Shown in pieces: positions 1 through 6,018 of a stretch of 6,018 bases of DNA. The stretch is from an uncultured Collinsella sp. (GTDB lineage Bacteria; Actinomycetota; Coriobacteriia; Coriobacteriales; Coriobacteriaceae). Within the stretch, counting starts at the first letter, position 1. Each line of letters begins with the position of its first letter. The stretch is from NCBI GenBank assembly GCA_902482185.1, contig CABSZR010000095.1:1-6018 (forward strand), given 5' to 3'. The notes under the pieces are model-generated. The model was not told where the DNA came from, ran no database searches, and saw only the letters and a program-made list of their open reading frames with translations. The position numbers were made by a program, and so were the translations under genes.

Positions 1-56
1 GTCTATACGAGCGCTTGGTGGAGGGACGGCTCAATCGCGTGCTGGTCGAGCGATAA
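1..56 (+). CDS. 3' end of an unidentified protein-coding gene (partial)
   Basis: Reading from base 3 gives 17 sense codons (ending N-R-V-L-V-E-R) and a TAA stop at 54-56. The gene starts before the window. The charged, leucine-rich tail resembles the C-terminal helix of a soluble protein, but it is too short to name a family. Its stop codon lies inside the A-run that forms the U-tract of the minus-strand yhbY terminator, so the two genes converge with almost no spacer. No T-rich terminator for this strand follows. The alternative is that this is chance open frame, because only about 50 bases are visible. Confidence 0.45.
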   Translation, partial: LYERLVEGRLNRVLVER

Positions 57-89
57 AAAAACGGGCGCCCGAAGTACTTGGGCACCCGT
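55..89 (-). terminator. Rho-independent terminator of yhbY
   Basis: On the minus strand a 10-bp stem (arms at 80-89 and 61-70) with a 9-nt loop is followed directly by six U residues (complement of A55-A60). One pair in the stem is a G-U wobble in the minus-strand RNA but a C-A mismatch in the plus-strand RNA. There is no T-run on the plus side. The terminator is therefore built for the minus strand, 37 bp past the yhbY stop codon. Confidence 0.85.
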
Positions 90-126
90 AAGCTTGCTAC
101 GTGTTGGCTCGCCGGACCATTGGCTC

Positions 127-426
127 TTAGACGAGCTTGATCTTCTCGATGTCCTTGCGCGAGGACTCGCGATACAGCGAGAACTTGCGGCCGATGACCT
201 GGACGACCTCGGCGTGGCAGCGCTCAGCGAGCTCTTCGGCGGCCTCGCGGGCGGAAAGACTGGAGCCATCGAGCACGGAGCACTTAACGAGCTCGTGCTT
301 CTCCAGGTAGGCGACCGTCTGCTCGACGGTGCCCTCGTTGACATCGGACTTACCGATAATGATGGCGGGGTTGAGGTGATGGGCCATGCTGCGAAGCTGC
401 TTGACCTGGGCTCCTGTCAGTGCCAT
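127..426 (-). CDS. yhbY: YhbY-family CRM-domain RNA-binding protein
   Basis: The 99-residue product spans one whole CRM (chloroplast RNA splicing and ribosome maturation) domain, the normal size of YhbY/YqeI. Landmarks are the N-terminal L-T-G-A-Q-V-K-Q-L-R, A-H-H-L-N-P at 15-20, the glycine loop I-I-I-G-K-S-D-V-N-E-G at 22-32, and V-V-Q-V-I-G-R-K-F-S-L-Y-R at 74-86. These line up with E. coli YhbY and B. subtilis YqeI as I remember them. Family members bind RNA and associate with pre-50S ribosomal particles, so a role in large-subunit maturation is likely. The fourth position of the GxxG loop is Asp here (G25-K-S-D28). I chose ATG at 426 because it gives the family N-terminus. A GTG at 459 would add 11 atypical residues. 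The Shine-Dalgarno is weak (AGCGAG, about 5 nt away). The gene lies 158 bp downstream of the methyltransferase and ends at a strong terminator. Confidence 0.9.
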   Translation of the reverse strand: MALTGAQVKQLRSMAHHLNPAIIIGKSDVNEGTVEQTVAYLEKHELVKCSVLDGSSLSAREAAEELAERCHAEVVQVIGRKFSLYRESSRKDIEKIKLV

Positions 427-447
427 GGGTTCTCGCTTTCTATGTAT

Positions 448-467
448 GGGGCGCCCCACGATGGGGC
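448..467 (-). promoter_or_regulatory. Overlapping palindromes in the yhbY leader
   Basis: Two inverted repeats share the same GCCCC block. One is a 6-bp stem with a 3-nt loop (453-458 with 462-467). The other is the self-complementary 10-mer at 448-457. In the minus-strand RNA they would sit about 21 nt before the yhbY ATG and cannot both form. They could affect access to the weak ribosome-binding site or be an operator. I could not pick a convincing sigma-70 promoter in the 427-584 gap. No function is proven. Confidence 0.3.
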
Positions 468-584
468 CTTAATCTACGTGAGCTGTCCCACGATAGCGCA
501 GGAACGGCGCGGTGTGGAGCGCGTTTGCCCAGTTCAAAAAGAATGCGGATGCCGAGTGAGTGGGCGGCGTGGGCTGCGAACAGG

Positions 585-1472
585 CTATGAGCTGGGCGCA
601 GAGACCGGCTCCCATGCAATAAACGCCCAGCGAACCTTGCGGACATGATCGAGCATATAGCGCCCCTGCGGCACGCCCTTGGAGCCCGGCTCACCGGCAT
701 GGGGGTTCTCAATCATGTGCTGAGCGATATAGTCGCGCAGGCGGTCGATTTTATCCTCGTTGCCATGCTCGAGCATACGGGAGAAGTCCGTCACGCCTGC
801 CTCGAGGCTATCGAAGGTATCGCGACGAGGCGATTCAAAGTACGTAACCTGCGGCAGGGCACCCATCTGAATGAGGATATTAAAAGCATACACAAAGCCA
901 TTACTGCAGGTAACCGAGGCGCCGATAGCGTTCATCAAGTGCAGGTCATAGCGCGGGCTGGAGTTGGCGACCATCGTGACAGCACAACACCGACGAGCCG
1001 TACGATCAAGCTTGGCAAGCGCGCCTTTTAGGTTGGTCGTCGTAACCGACCGACTGGCAAAGGCAACATCTACAGCCTTGGCAACCGGCCCAACCAGATC
1101 CCAATCGTCATCCCAAGCAAGCTCAAGCGGTGTAATAAGATCCTCGAGCCCGTAATACTCAATGCCGGCATCAAGGGTGCCCAACATGGCAGGAGAGAAG
1201 TCGGCAGCAATCACGGAATGCCCAGCCTGAGCAAGCGGAATAGCAATCGACCCAGCCCCACACCCCATATCGAGCACCGACTCGCCGGGCTCAAGCGCCA
1301 ACAGCTTTATAAAATCCTGAGCATACGGAGCAGTTTCCAGTGGACGAAAATGCCGAGCTCGCTTATCCCACTCAAAAGAATCATCAGCCCGCCGCCGAGC
1401 AGCTTGCAGACGCATCCATTCGCCATTCCAATCCGCAGCAAGCAGCTCAGATTGAATTACACTATCAGCCAC
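585..1472 (-). CDS. Class I SAM-dependent methyltransferase, substrate unknown
   Basis: The 295-residue product carries a Rossmann-type SAM-binding core. Motif I is V-L-D-M-G-C-G-A-G at 66-74 with the usual GxGxG-like glycines. The strand-2 acidic residue is D91 in V-I-A-A-D-F-S-P. A strand-4 region follows around A-F-A-S-R-S at 137-142. A Trp-rich N-terminal segment (W15, W19, W35) precedes the core. About 100 residues after it (N-A-I-G-A-S onward) probably form a substrate-recognition cap. No signal peptide or membrane helix is visible, so it should be cytosolic. The start is GTG at 1470-1472, preceded by a strong GAGGGGG ribosome site about 8 nt away. Third codon positions favour T and G (GCT, CTT, GGG, ATT), unlike the C-rich typA, which suggests low expression or a different history. 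A terminator-like hairpin lies just upstream. The methyl acceptor cannot be inferred. Confidence 0.88.
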   Translation of the reverse strand: MADSVIQSELLAADWNGEWMRLQAARRRADDSFEWDKRARHFRPLETAPYAQDFIKLLALEPGESVLDMGCGAGSIAIPLAQAGHSVIAADFSPAMLGTLDAGIEYYGLEDLITPLELAWDDDWDLVGPVAKAVDVAFASRSVTTTNLKGALAKLDRTARRCCAVTMVANSSPRYDLHLMNAIGASVTCSNGFVYAFNILIQMGALPQVTYFESPRRDTFDSLEAGVTDFSRMLEHGNEDKIDRLRDYIAQHMIENPHAGEPGSKGVPQGRYMLDHVRKVRWAFIAWEPVSAPSS

Positions 1473-1491
1473 GGGCTATCCCCCTCACAAC

Positions 1492-1523
1492 AAAAAAGCG
1501 ACTCCCCCCAAAAGAAGAGCCGC
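1492..1523 (-). terminator. Intrinsic terminator or attenuator ahead of the methyltransferase
   Basis: In the minus-strand RNA, bases complementary to 1523-1498 fold into a 10-bp stem with a 6-nt loop, followed at once by six U residues (A1492-A1497). Three stem pairs are G-U wobbles that would be A-C mismatches in the plus-strand RNA, so the structure suits the minus strand only. The U-tract ends 19 bp before the GTG start and just before the GAGGGGG ribosome site. It is either the 3' end of a small RNA made from the upstream gap or a conditional attenuator in the methyltransferase leader. A possible promoter lies on the same strand (TTGGAA, 17 bp, TATGCT, about 1551-1523). If that is the real promoter, the hairpin would be at the very 5' end of the mRNA instead. 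Confidence 0.6.
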
Positions 1524-1691
1524 AACCAGCATATATCAGAAAAAGAACCGTTCCAACGCCAAACCGCCGCACCAGCCAAGTGGTGCAGGAGCGAAGCAAC
1601 TGCAACCGGGATAGAACCCAACTGAGGTCCCGTTGTGCGGGAGCCCCGGGGAGGGCAAATATATAAGGTCGATCGCGAGTTCCGCACGAGC

Positions 1692-1716
1692 CGGAGAGCA
1701 CTTAATGTGCTCTCCG
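1692..1716. repeat. Perfect 10-bp inverted repeat (hairpin), unknown role
   Basis: Arms CGGAGAGCAC (1692-1701) and GTGCTCTCCG (1707-1716) pair perfectly around a 5-nt loop. A further CGCA/TGCG pairing (1683-1686 with 1717-1720) extends the stem past a 5-nt one-sided bulge. No T-run follows on either strand, so it is not an intrinsic terminator. It lies about 85 bp upstream of the tRNA -35 box. It could be part of a structured RNA, an operator or a small repeat element. Confidence 0.55.
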
Positions 1717-1782
1717 TGCGAGTCAGGACTGTCCGAGCAGGCGACTTCATATGCCGCCGCGCGGCCGGGGCGAACCCCTCCC

Positions 1783-1832
1783 AAAGATTTTCAAAAAAGT
1801 TGTTGACGCGCGCGTAACGACTCGTCTAATAT
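1783..1832 (+). promoter_or_regulatory. Sigma-70-type promoter of tRNA-Ile with UP-like element
   Basis: TTGACG at 1803-1808 and TAATAT at 1827-1832 are separated by 18 bp. An A/T-rich tract at 1783-1800 immediately upstream of the -35 box resembles the UP elements of stable-RNA promoters. The region between the -10 box and the tRNA (1833-1846) allows a start 7-8 bp after the -10, leaving a leader of only a few bases for 5' processing by RNase P. Confidence 0.85.
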
Positions 1833-1846
1833 ATCCCTTGCGCAAT

Positions 1847-1923
1847 GGACCTGTAGCTCAGTTGGTTAGAGCGTCCGGCTGATAACCGGGAGGTCACAAG
1901 TTCGAATCTTGTCAGGTCCACCA
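1847..1923 (+). tRNA. tRNA-Ile (anticodon GAT)
   Basis: The 77-nt cloverleaf is complete. The acceptor stem is GGACCTG with CAGGTCC, the D-stem is GCTC/GAGC, and the anticodon stem is TCCGG/CCGGG with loop CTGATAA (anticodon GAT). The T-arm is ACAAG-TTCGAAT-CTTGT, the discriminator base is A, and the CCA end is encoded. It reads AUC and AUU isoleucine codons; AUC is the form used heavily in typA. The gene stands alone with its own promoter and terminator. tRNA-Ile(GAT) is often found in rRNA operon spacers, but no rRNA is seen here. Confidence 0.97.
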
Positions 1924-1934
1924 TCAAAACTGTT

Positions 1935-1968
1935 AAAAGCCTCGGGGCAATTGCCTCGAGGCTTTTTT
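1935..1968 (+). terminator. Rho-independent terminator of tRNA-Ile
   Basis: A GC-rich stem (GCCTCG with CGAGGC, extended inward by a G-U pair and GGC/GCC around an AATT loop) is flanked by AAAA on the left and six T's on the right (1963-1968). It begins 12 bp after the encoded CCA. The flanking A's and T's extend the helix, giving one of the clearest intrinsic terminators in the window. It isolates the tRNA from the downstream operon. Confidence 0.93.
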
Positions 1969-2022
1969 CTTAGCCACAGAAGGTAGTCAAAAAAGCTCTG
2001 TCCCAAATTAACTACTTTGATT

Positions 2023-2052
2023 TTGTGTGCTACGCGAAAGTTTGGGTAGTAT
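2023..2052 (+). promoter_or_regulatory. Possible promoter for the BFN-to-typA gene cluster
   Basis: TTGTGT (2023-2028) and TAGTAT (2047-2052) are 18 bp apart; each matches consensus only partly. The location fits, since it comes after the tRNA terminator and about 57 bp before the first start codon, in locally A/T-rich DNA. A start near 2059 would place the GC palindrome at 2062-2080 at the very 5' end of the mRNA. A CCCAAA/TTTGGG inverted repeat (2002-2007 and 2041-2046) brackets the element. Confidence 0.4.
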
Positions 2053-2061
2053 AGCTATTCA

Positions 2062-2080
2062 ACGCGGCGGGCCGCCGCGT
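2062..2080 (+). promoter_or_regulatory. GC-rich palindrome in the BFN gene leader
   Basis: ACGCGGC (2062-2068) pairs perfectly with GCCGCGT (2074-2080) around a 5-nt loop that can itself pair in part. No T-run follows, so it is not a terminator. It lies 28 bp before the ATG and 17 bp before the Shine-Dalgarno. It could be a 5'-end mRNA-stabilising hairpin or a repressor operator. Confidence 0.45.
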
Positions 2081-2108
2081 GTTAACCGCTACGTACCGGA
2101 GGTGTTCC

Positions 2109-2609
2109 ATGGTTCGTGTCGACATAGAGACCATCGTCATGGCCGCCGGTCCCGTGCCATCGCTTATCGTGCTTCGCGAGCGCTGCGGCAAGTCGGATTC
2201 GACGGCGCCCCTGCGTTCGCTTTCCATTCAGACCGGCTCGTTTGAGGCCGCGGCCATTAGCCGTGGCATCGATAGCGGTCGCGCCGAGCGTCCGATCACG
2301 CACGACCTGCTGCTTGACACCGTCGATGCCCTGGGCGCCAAGCTCGAGCGCATCGAGATCGTTCGCGCCGAGCCGCCGGTGTTCTACGCGACGATCGTCG
2401 TACTGGCCGATGGTGACGAGCGCAAGATCGATGCCCGTCCCAGTGATGCCATTGCCCTTGCCGTGCGCAGCAATGCCCCCATGTTTGTGGAGGACGACAT
2501 CATGAATCGCCTGGGCACTGTTTCTGCCCATACCGAGGAAGTTGACGACGAGCAGGAGTTCGAGAAGTTCGACGAGTTCGTCCATACGCTCTCGCCCGAT
2601 GATTTTTAA
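2109..2609 (+). CDS. Bifunctional nuclease (BFN/DUF151) family protein
   Basis: The 166-residue product matches the BFN (DUF151) domain. Seen directly are an N-terminal strand segment M-V-R-V-D-I-E-T-I, L-S-I-Q-T-G-S-F-E-A-A-A-I at 38-50, R-P-I-T-H-D-L-L at 61-68, F-Y-A-T-I-V-V at 92-98, and the family signature I-D-A-R-P-S-D-A-I-A-L-A at 107-118. The acidic tail ends F-D-E-F-V-H-T-L-S-P-D-D-F, like actinobacterial members. Plant relatives were reported to have DNase and RNase activity, but the role in bacteria is unclear. I would not assert catalysis. ATG at 2109 is chosen because GGAGGTG (2099-2104) sits 4 nt upstream of it; an upstream start at 2079 has no such support. It heads a same-strand cluster that ends with typA. 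Confidence 0.9.
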   Translation: MVRVDIETIVMAAGPVPSLIVLRERCGKSDSTAPLRSLSIQTGSFEAAAISRGIDSGRAERPITHDLLLDTVDALGAKLERIEIVRAEPPVFYATIVVLADGDERKIDARPSDAIALAVRSNAPMFVEDDIMNRLGTVSAHTEEVDDEQEFEKFDEFVHTLSPDDF

Positions 2610-2642
2610 ATGACGGGTAGCCATGAGACGGAGTGTGCACTG

Positions 2643-2999
2643 ATGGAGCGTGGCGTCTCGGCCGAGGCCGCCGCCATTGCCCGCGAGGCCCAGATGCGCT
2701 CGGAGGCATCCGAGGCAGCTCGCATCGCCTATGTGACGCAGGCCCGCACGCTCCGCGAGCGCCGCGGCTCGTTTATCAAGATGGTTGTCGTCTCCGCCCT
2801 TGTCGCGGCAATCTGCTCACGCCTTCGTGGTACAGTTGGTGCGCTTGGGTTTTCGATCTCTACGGGCCTGGTGATCTGGGGCGTGGTCGATGCAGTCATG
2901 CTGACCAGTCAGATCAAGGTGCTCGACAAGCGCGCGGCGGACATGATGCGCACCCGCGACGCTGCCGCCAAGATCGCTGCCGAGGCACAAGAACTGTAA
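2643..2999 (+). CDS. Small membrane protein with two predicted helices, function unknown
   Basis: I do not recognise a named family. From ATG 2643 the product has 118 residues. An Ala/Glu/Arg-rich N-terminal region (about 5-42) looks like an amphipathic or coiled-coil helix. Two hydrophobic stretches follow (about 45-58, F-I-K-M-V-V-V-S-A-L, and 64-87, V-G-A-L-G-F onward). A charged Ala-rich C-terminal helix (91-118) ends the protein. This hairpin topology would put both ends on the same side of the membrane, probably the cytoplasm. The start is uncertain. ATG 2643 has GGAG 9 nt upstream. ATG 2610 directly abuts the preceding TAA stop and would add 11 residues without a clear ribosome site, but could be translationally coupled. 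Its close spacing to the BFN gene suggests co-transcription. Confidence 0.75.
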   Translation: MERGVSAEAAAIAREAQMRSEASEAARIAYVTQARTLRERRGSFIKMVVVSALVAAICSRLRGTVGALGFSISTGLVIWGVVDAVMLTSQIKVLDKRAADMMRTRDAAAKIAAEAQEL

Positions 3000-3029
3000 C
3001 GACGTCAGACTCGATGGGAAGGTCTAAAG

Positions 3030-3479
3030 ATGGCACAGGATATGCAGGATGCCGGTAACGTCTCCGCCGAGCTCGACGCCATGGTGTGCGATCTGATCGG
3101 CGCGTTCTTGGACGACCTTGCCGCCGGTGAAAACCCTGGCGTGGTCGTGGCAATTGAGGATGCTGCTTCCAACCGTTATCTGGCGGCGCTCGACGAGGAC
3201 GGCGAAGAGGCGTGCCTGGAGGCGGCCACCAACTTTATCTCCGAGCACAAGATGGGTCTTAAGGACGAGGGCCTGGGCCGTATCGTCCGCTATGCCATCG
3301 GCTACACCGGCTGCGTCGAGATCGATGGCGGCTACCATGACGCCCTGCTCGTGAGCTTTTTCGAGACGACGCTCGAGAGCGGTTTTTCGGCATATGTGCT
3401 GTATGAGGGCATGGGCGCCGGCGATGGTTTTATGTGGAGCGACCCTGAACCTGCAGGTGAGGAAACCCCTCTCATCTAA
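3030..3479 (+). CDS. Acidic hypothetical protein, function unknown
   Basis: The 149-residue product is not one I recognise. It is rich in Asp, Glu, Gly and Ala, with no signal peptide or clear membrane helix, so probably cytosolic. Notable segments are an acidic helix near 13-32 (A-E-L-D-A-M-V-C-D-L-I-G-A-F-L-D-D-L), V-V-V-A-I-E-D at 38-44, a Gly/aromatic-rich stretch I-V-R-Y-A-I-G-Y-T-G-C-V-E-I-D-G-G-Y at 85-102, and an acidic Pro-rich tail. Three cysteines (20, 62, 95) are not in a metal-site spacing. The start is supported by GGAAGG 7-8 nt before ATG 3030. It begins 30 bp after the membrane protein and ends 117 bp before typA, so it probably shares their transcript. The frame uses GC-ending codons throughout, which supports real coding. 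Confidence 0.78.
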   Translation: MAQDMQDAGNVSAELDAMVCDLIGAFLDDLAAGENPGVVVAIEDAASNRYLAALDEDGEEACLEAATNFISEHKMGLKDEGLGRIVRYAIGYTGCVEIDGGYHDALLVSFFETTLESGFSAYVLYEGMGAGDGFMWSDPEPAGEETPLI

Positions 3480-3596
3480 AATCGCTAAAATAAACGAGTT
3501 TTCGGTAAAAGGCTCAATATTCCCGCTGAGCGTTGTATCGCTGGGCGGGCCGCATACGCGTGCCGTTTGTATATGGATAGAAGATAGGGGAACTAC

Positions 3597-5435
<1,839 letters not shown>

Positions 5436-5462
5436 GCGCTGGACTTTATAGCGTCTAACAAG

Positions 5463-5497
5463 AAAGGGCGTCGACCGTAATGGTCGGCGCCCTTTTT
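5463..5497 (+). terminator. Rho-independent terminator of typA
   Basis: AAAGGGCG-T-CGACC (5463-5476) pairs with GGTCG-G-CGCCCTTT (5482-5495) around a 5-nt loop. It includes one T-G wobble and ends in a five-T run (5493-5497), 27 bp after the typA stop. The opposite strand reads TTTCTTGTT after the hairpin, so it may also stop the converging minus-strand transcript from the right-hand gene. Confidence 0.92.
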
Positions 5498-5522
5498 GTG
5501 CATAGGGACTGAGCTGGTCTGC

Positions 5523-5557
5523 ACCACCACAAAGGTGCCTGGTCCCTTTGTGGTGGT
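5523..5557. repeat. Perfect 13-bp palindrome, possible REP-like element
   Basis: ACCACCACAAAGG (5523-5535) and CCTTTGTGGTGGT (5545-5557) form a perfect 13-bp stem with a 9-nt loop. An overlapping alternative pairing, AGGGAC (5504-5509) with GTCCCT (5542-5547), cannot form at the same time. There is no T-run on either side. It sits in the gap between convergent genes, 6 bp from the stop codon of the right-hand gene, a usual place for REP or other dispersed palindromes. Whether it recurs in the genome cannot be seen from one window. Confidence 0.6.
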
Positions 5558-5563
5558 TGGCGG

Positions 5564-6018
5564 CTAAGCGGTGGGGAGTCCTGGCGTGTTAGCCGGCTGC
5601 TGCGGCTTGACGCGGGCGTTGCGCCAGATGATCTGGATGGCGTAACCGAGCGTAAAGACGAAGGCTACGCCGCTGACAAAGCTGCCCATAAGGGGGAGTG
5701 CCGTGAGTGCGCCCGCGGCGATACCGCCCACGGCGGCCATGGCGTAGCGGTTCTGGTTGTGTCCGACCATGCGTGCGATCGCGGTGCCCGTAAATGCCGC
5801 CGAGACTAGGGCGATACCGATTACGGCGCACATGAGGGCTCCGGCGAGTGACAGGCCTGCAATCGAGATGATGAGCAGCAGGACGGCGGGAATGGCGGCC
5901 GCCGTGCCCAAAAGACCGCTCACCCACAGCGGCGTGGGACGCTGGCGGAGCATGCCGGCGGCACTGGTGGTCGCACGCGGAAAGACGAGCTCGAGCAGCA
6001 GTGCGACAAAGCAGGTAG
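5564..6018 (-). CDS. Membrane protein, function unknown (5' end outside window)
   Basis: The stop is TAG at 5564-5566. The frame stays open to the right edge, so the gene is truncated by the window. An internal ATG at 5953 has no Shine-Dalgarno. The residues before it (C-F-V-A-L-L-L-E-L-V-F-P-R) look like coding sequence, so I do not take it as the start. After that ATG come hydrophobic stretches at about residues 10-33 (L-W-V-S-G-L-L-G onward), 34-60 and 70-109, giving three to four membrane helices joined by small Gly/Ala-rich turns. A short polar tail with Q-Q-P-A-N-T-P follows. No enzymatic motif or known family is recognised. It converges on typA. Confidence 0.75.
   Translation of the reverse strand, partial: TCFVALLLELVFPRATTSAAGMLRQRPTPLWVSGLLGTAAAIPAVLLLIISIAGLSLAGALMCAVIGIALVSAAFTGTAIARMVGHNQNRYAMAAVGGIAAGALTALPLMGSFVSGVAFVFTLGYAIQIIWRNARVKPQQPANTPGLPTA

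Larger units (their letters stand above)
1473..1846. other. Structured intergenic region between methyltransferase and tRNA-Ile
   Basis: This 374-bp stretch has no convincing gene. Open frames here give arginine-, proline- or serine-rich peptides with no ribosome site. From left to right it holds the methyltransferase ribosome site (1480-1486), a minus-strand terminator-like hairpin (1492-1523), and a 6-bp hairpin (GCACCA/TGGTGC arms at 1570-1575 and 1582-1587). Next come an inverted repeat of CCCG/CGGG type near 1629-1642 and an A/T-rich patch at 1657-1666 that could be a -10 element on either strand. A perfect 10-bp hairpin follows (1692-1716), then a GGGG-CGAA-CCCC mini-hairpin (1767-1778) and the tRNA promoter. 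I checked from memory for T-box, SAM, cobalamin, TPP, FMN, tmRNA, RNase P and SRP signatures and recognised none. Confidence 0.6.

Noticed and set aside
94..648. A 184-codon plus-strand open frame opposite yhbY
   Set aside because: It is the complement of the conserved yhbY frame and runs through the palindromic leader. No ribosome site or domain.
1218..1666. Plus-strand open frames of 108 and 135 codons running from the methyltransferase into the gap
   Set aside because: Low-complexity products rich in Pro, Ser, Gln and Arg, antisense to the start of the methyltransferase, without ribosome sites.
1719..1745. A plus-strand stretch resembling the AGTCAGGA block of cobalamin riboswitches
   Set aside because: The essential GCCACTG box and the other conserved blocks are missing upstream, and the next element downstream is a tRNA promoter rather than a cobalamin-related gene.
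1981..2046. CCCAAA/TTTGGG and GTAGT/ACTAC repeats upstream of the BFN gene as an attachment site or CRISPR-like repeat
   Set aside because: They are only 5-6 bp, unevenly spaced and easily found by chance in A/T-rich promoter DNA. No integrase or spacer pattern is present.
2082..2624. A 180-codon open frame on the minus strand opposite the BFN gene
   Set aside because: It is antisense to a gene with a clear family signature and a strong ribosome site, and has no recognisable motif or ribosome site of its own.
3512..3531. A 5-bp inverted repeat (GCTCA/TGAGC) before typA as a terminator
   Set aside because: The stem is short, the loop is 10 nt, and no T-run follows. Read-through into typA is more likely.

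Overview
The window is high-GC bacterial DNA with densely packed genes. The GC-ending codon bias of typA, the actinobacterial-style 'SPDDF' tail of the bifunctional-nuclease protein and the overall gene style suggest an actinobacterium. A gut Coriobacteriia member such as Collinsella is my best guess. This is inferred from style and recall, not from a marker gene.

Left part (1-1472), mostly minus strand. The last 17 codons of an unknown plus-strand gene run into a minus-strand terminator. That terminator serves yhbY, a small CRM-domain ribosome-associated RNA-binding protein. Upstream of yhbY on the same strand lies a 295-residue class I SAM-dependent methyltransferase, whose T- and G-ending codons differ from those of typA.

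Middle (1473-2108). A 374-bp gene-free stretch separates the divergent methyltransferase and tRNA-Ile(GAT). It carries a strong tRNA promoter with an A/T-rich upstream element, a perfect 10-bp hairpin, and an intrinsic terminator-like hairpin on the methyltransferase strand. The terminator-like hairpin stops only 19 bp short of the methyltransferase start, so it is a candidate attenuator or the end of an upstream small RNA. The tRNA has its own terminator. It is followed by a probable promoter and a GC-rich palindrome in the leader of the next operon.

Right part (2109-5497), plus strand. In order: a BFN/DUF151 bifunctional-nuclease-family protein, a small two-helix membrane protein, an acidic protein of unknown function, and typA (bipA), a ribosome-associated translational GTPase with all five G motifs intact. 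A strong terminator follows typA.

Far right (5498-6018). A perfect 13-bp palindrome, possibly a REP-like repeat, lies between typA and a convergent minus-strand membrane protein gene that runs off the window.

The shared theme is translation and RNA metabolism (YhbY, tRNA-Ile, TypA). I found no CRISPR array, transposase, phage gene or obvious novel defence system. The most interesting unexplained parts are the methyltransferase leader and the two unknown genes before typA.
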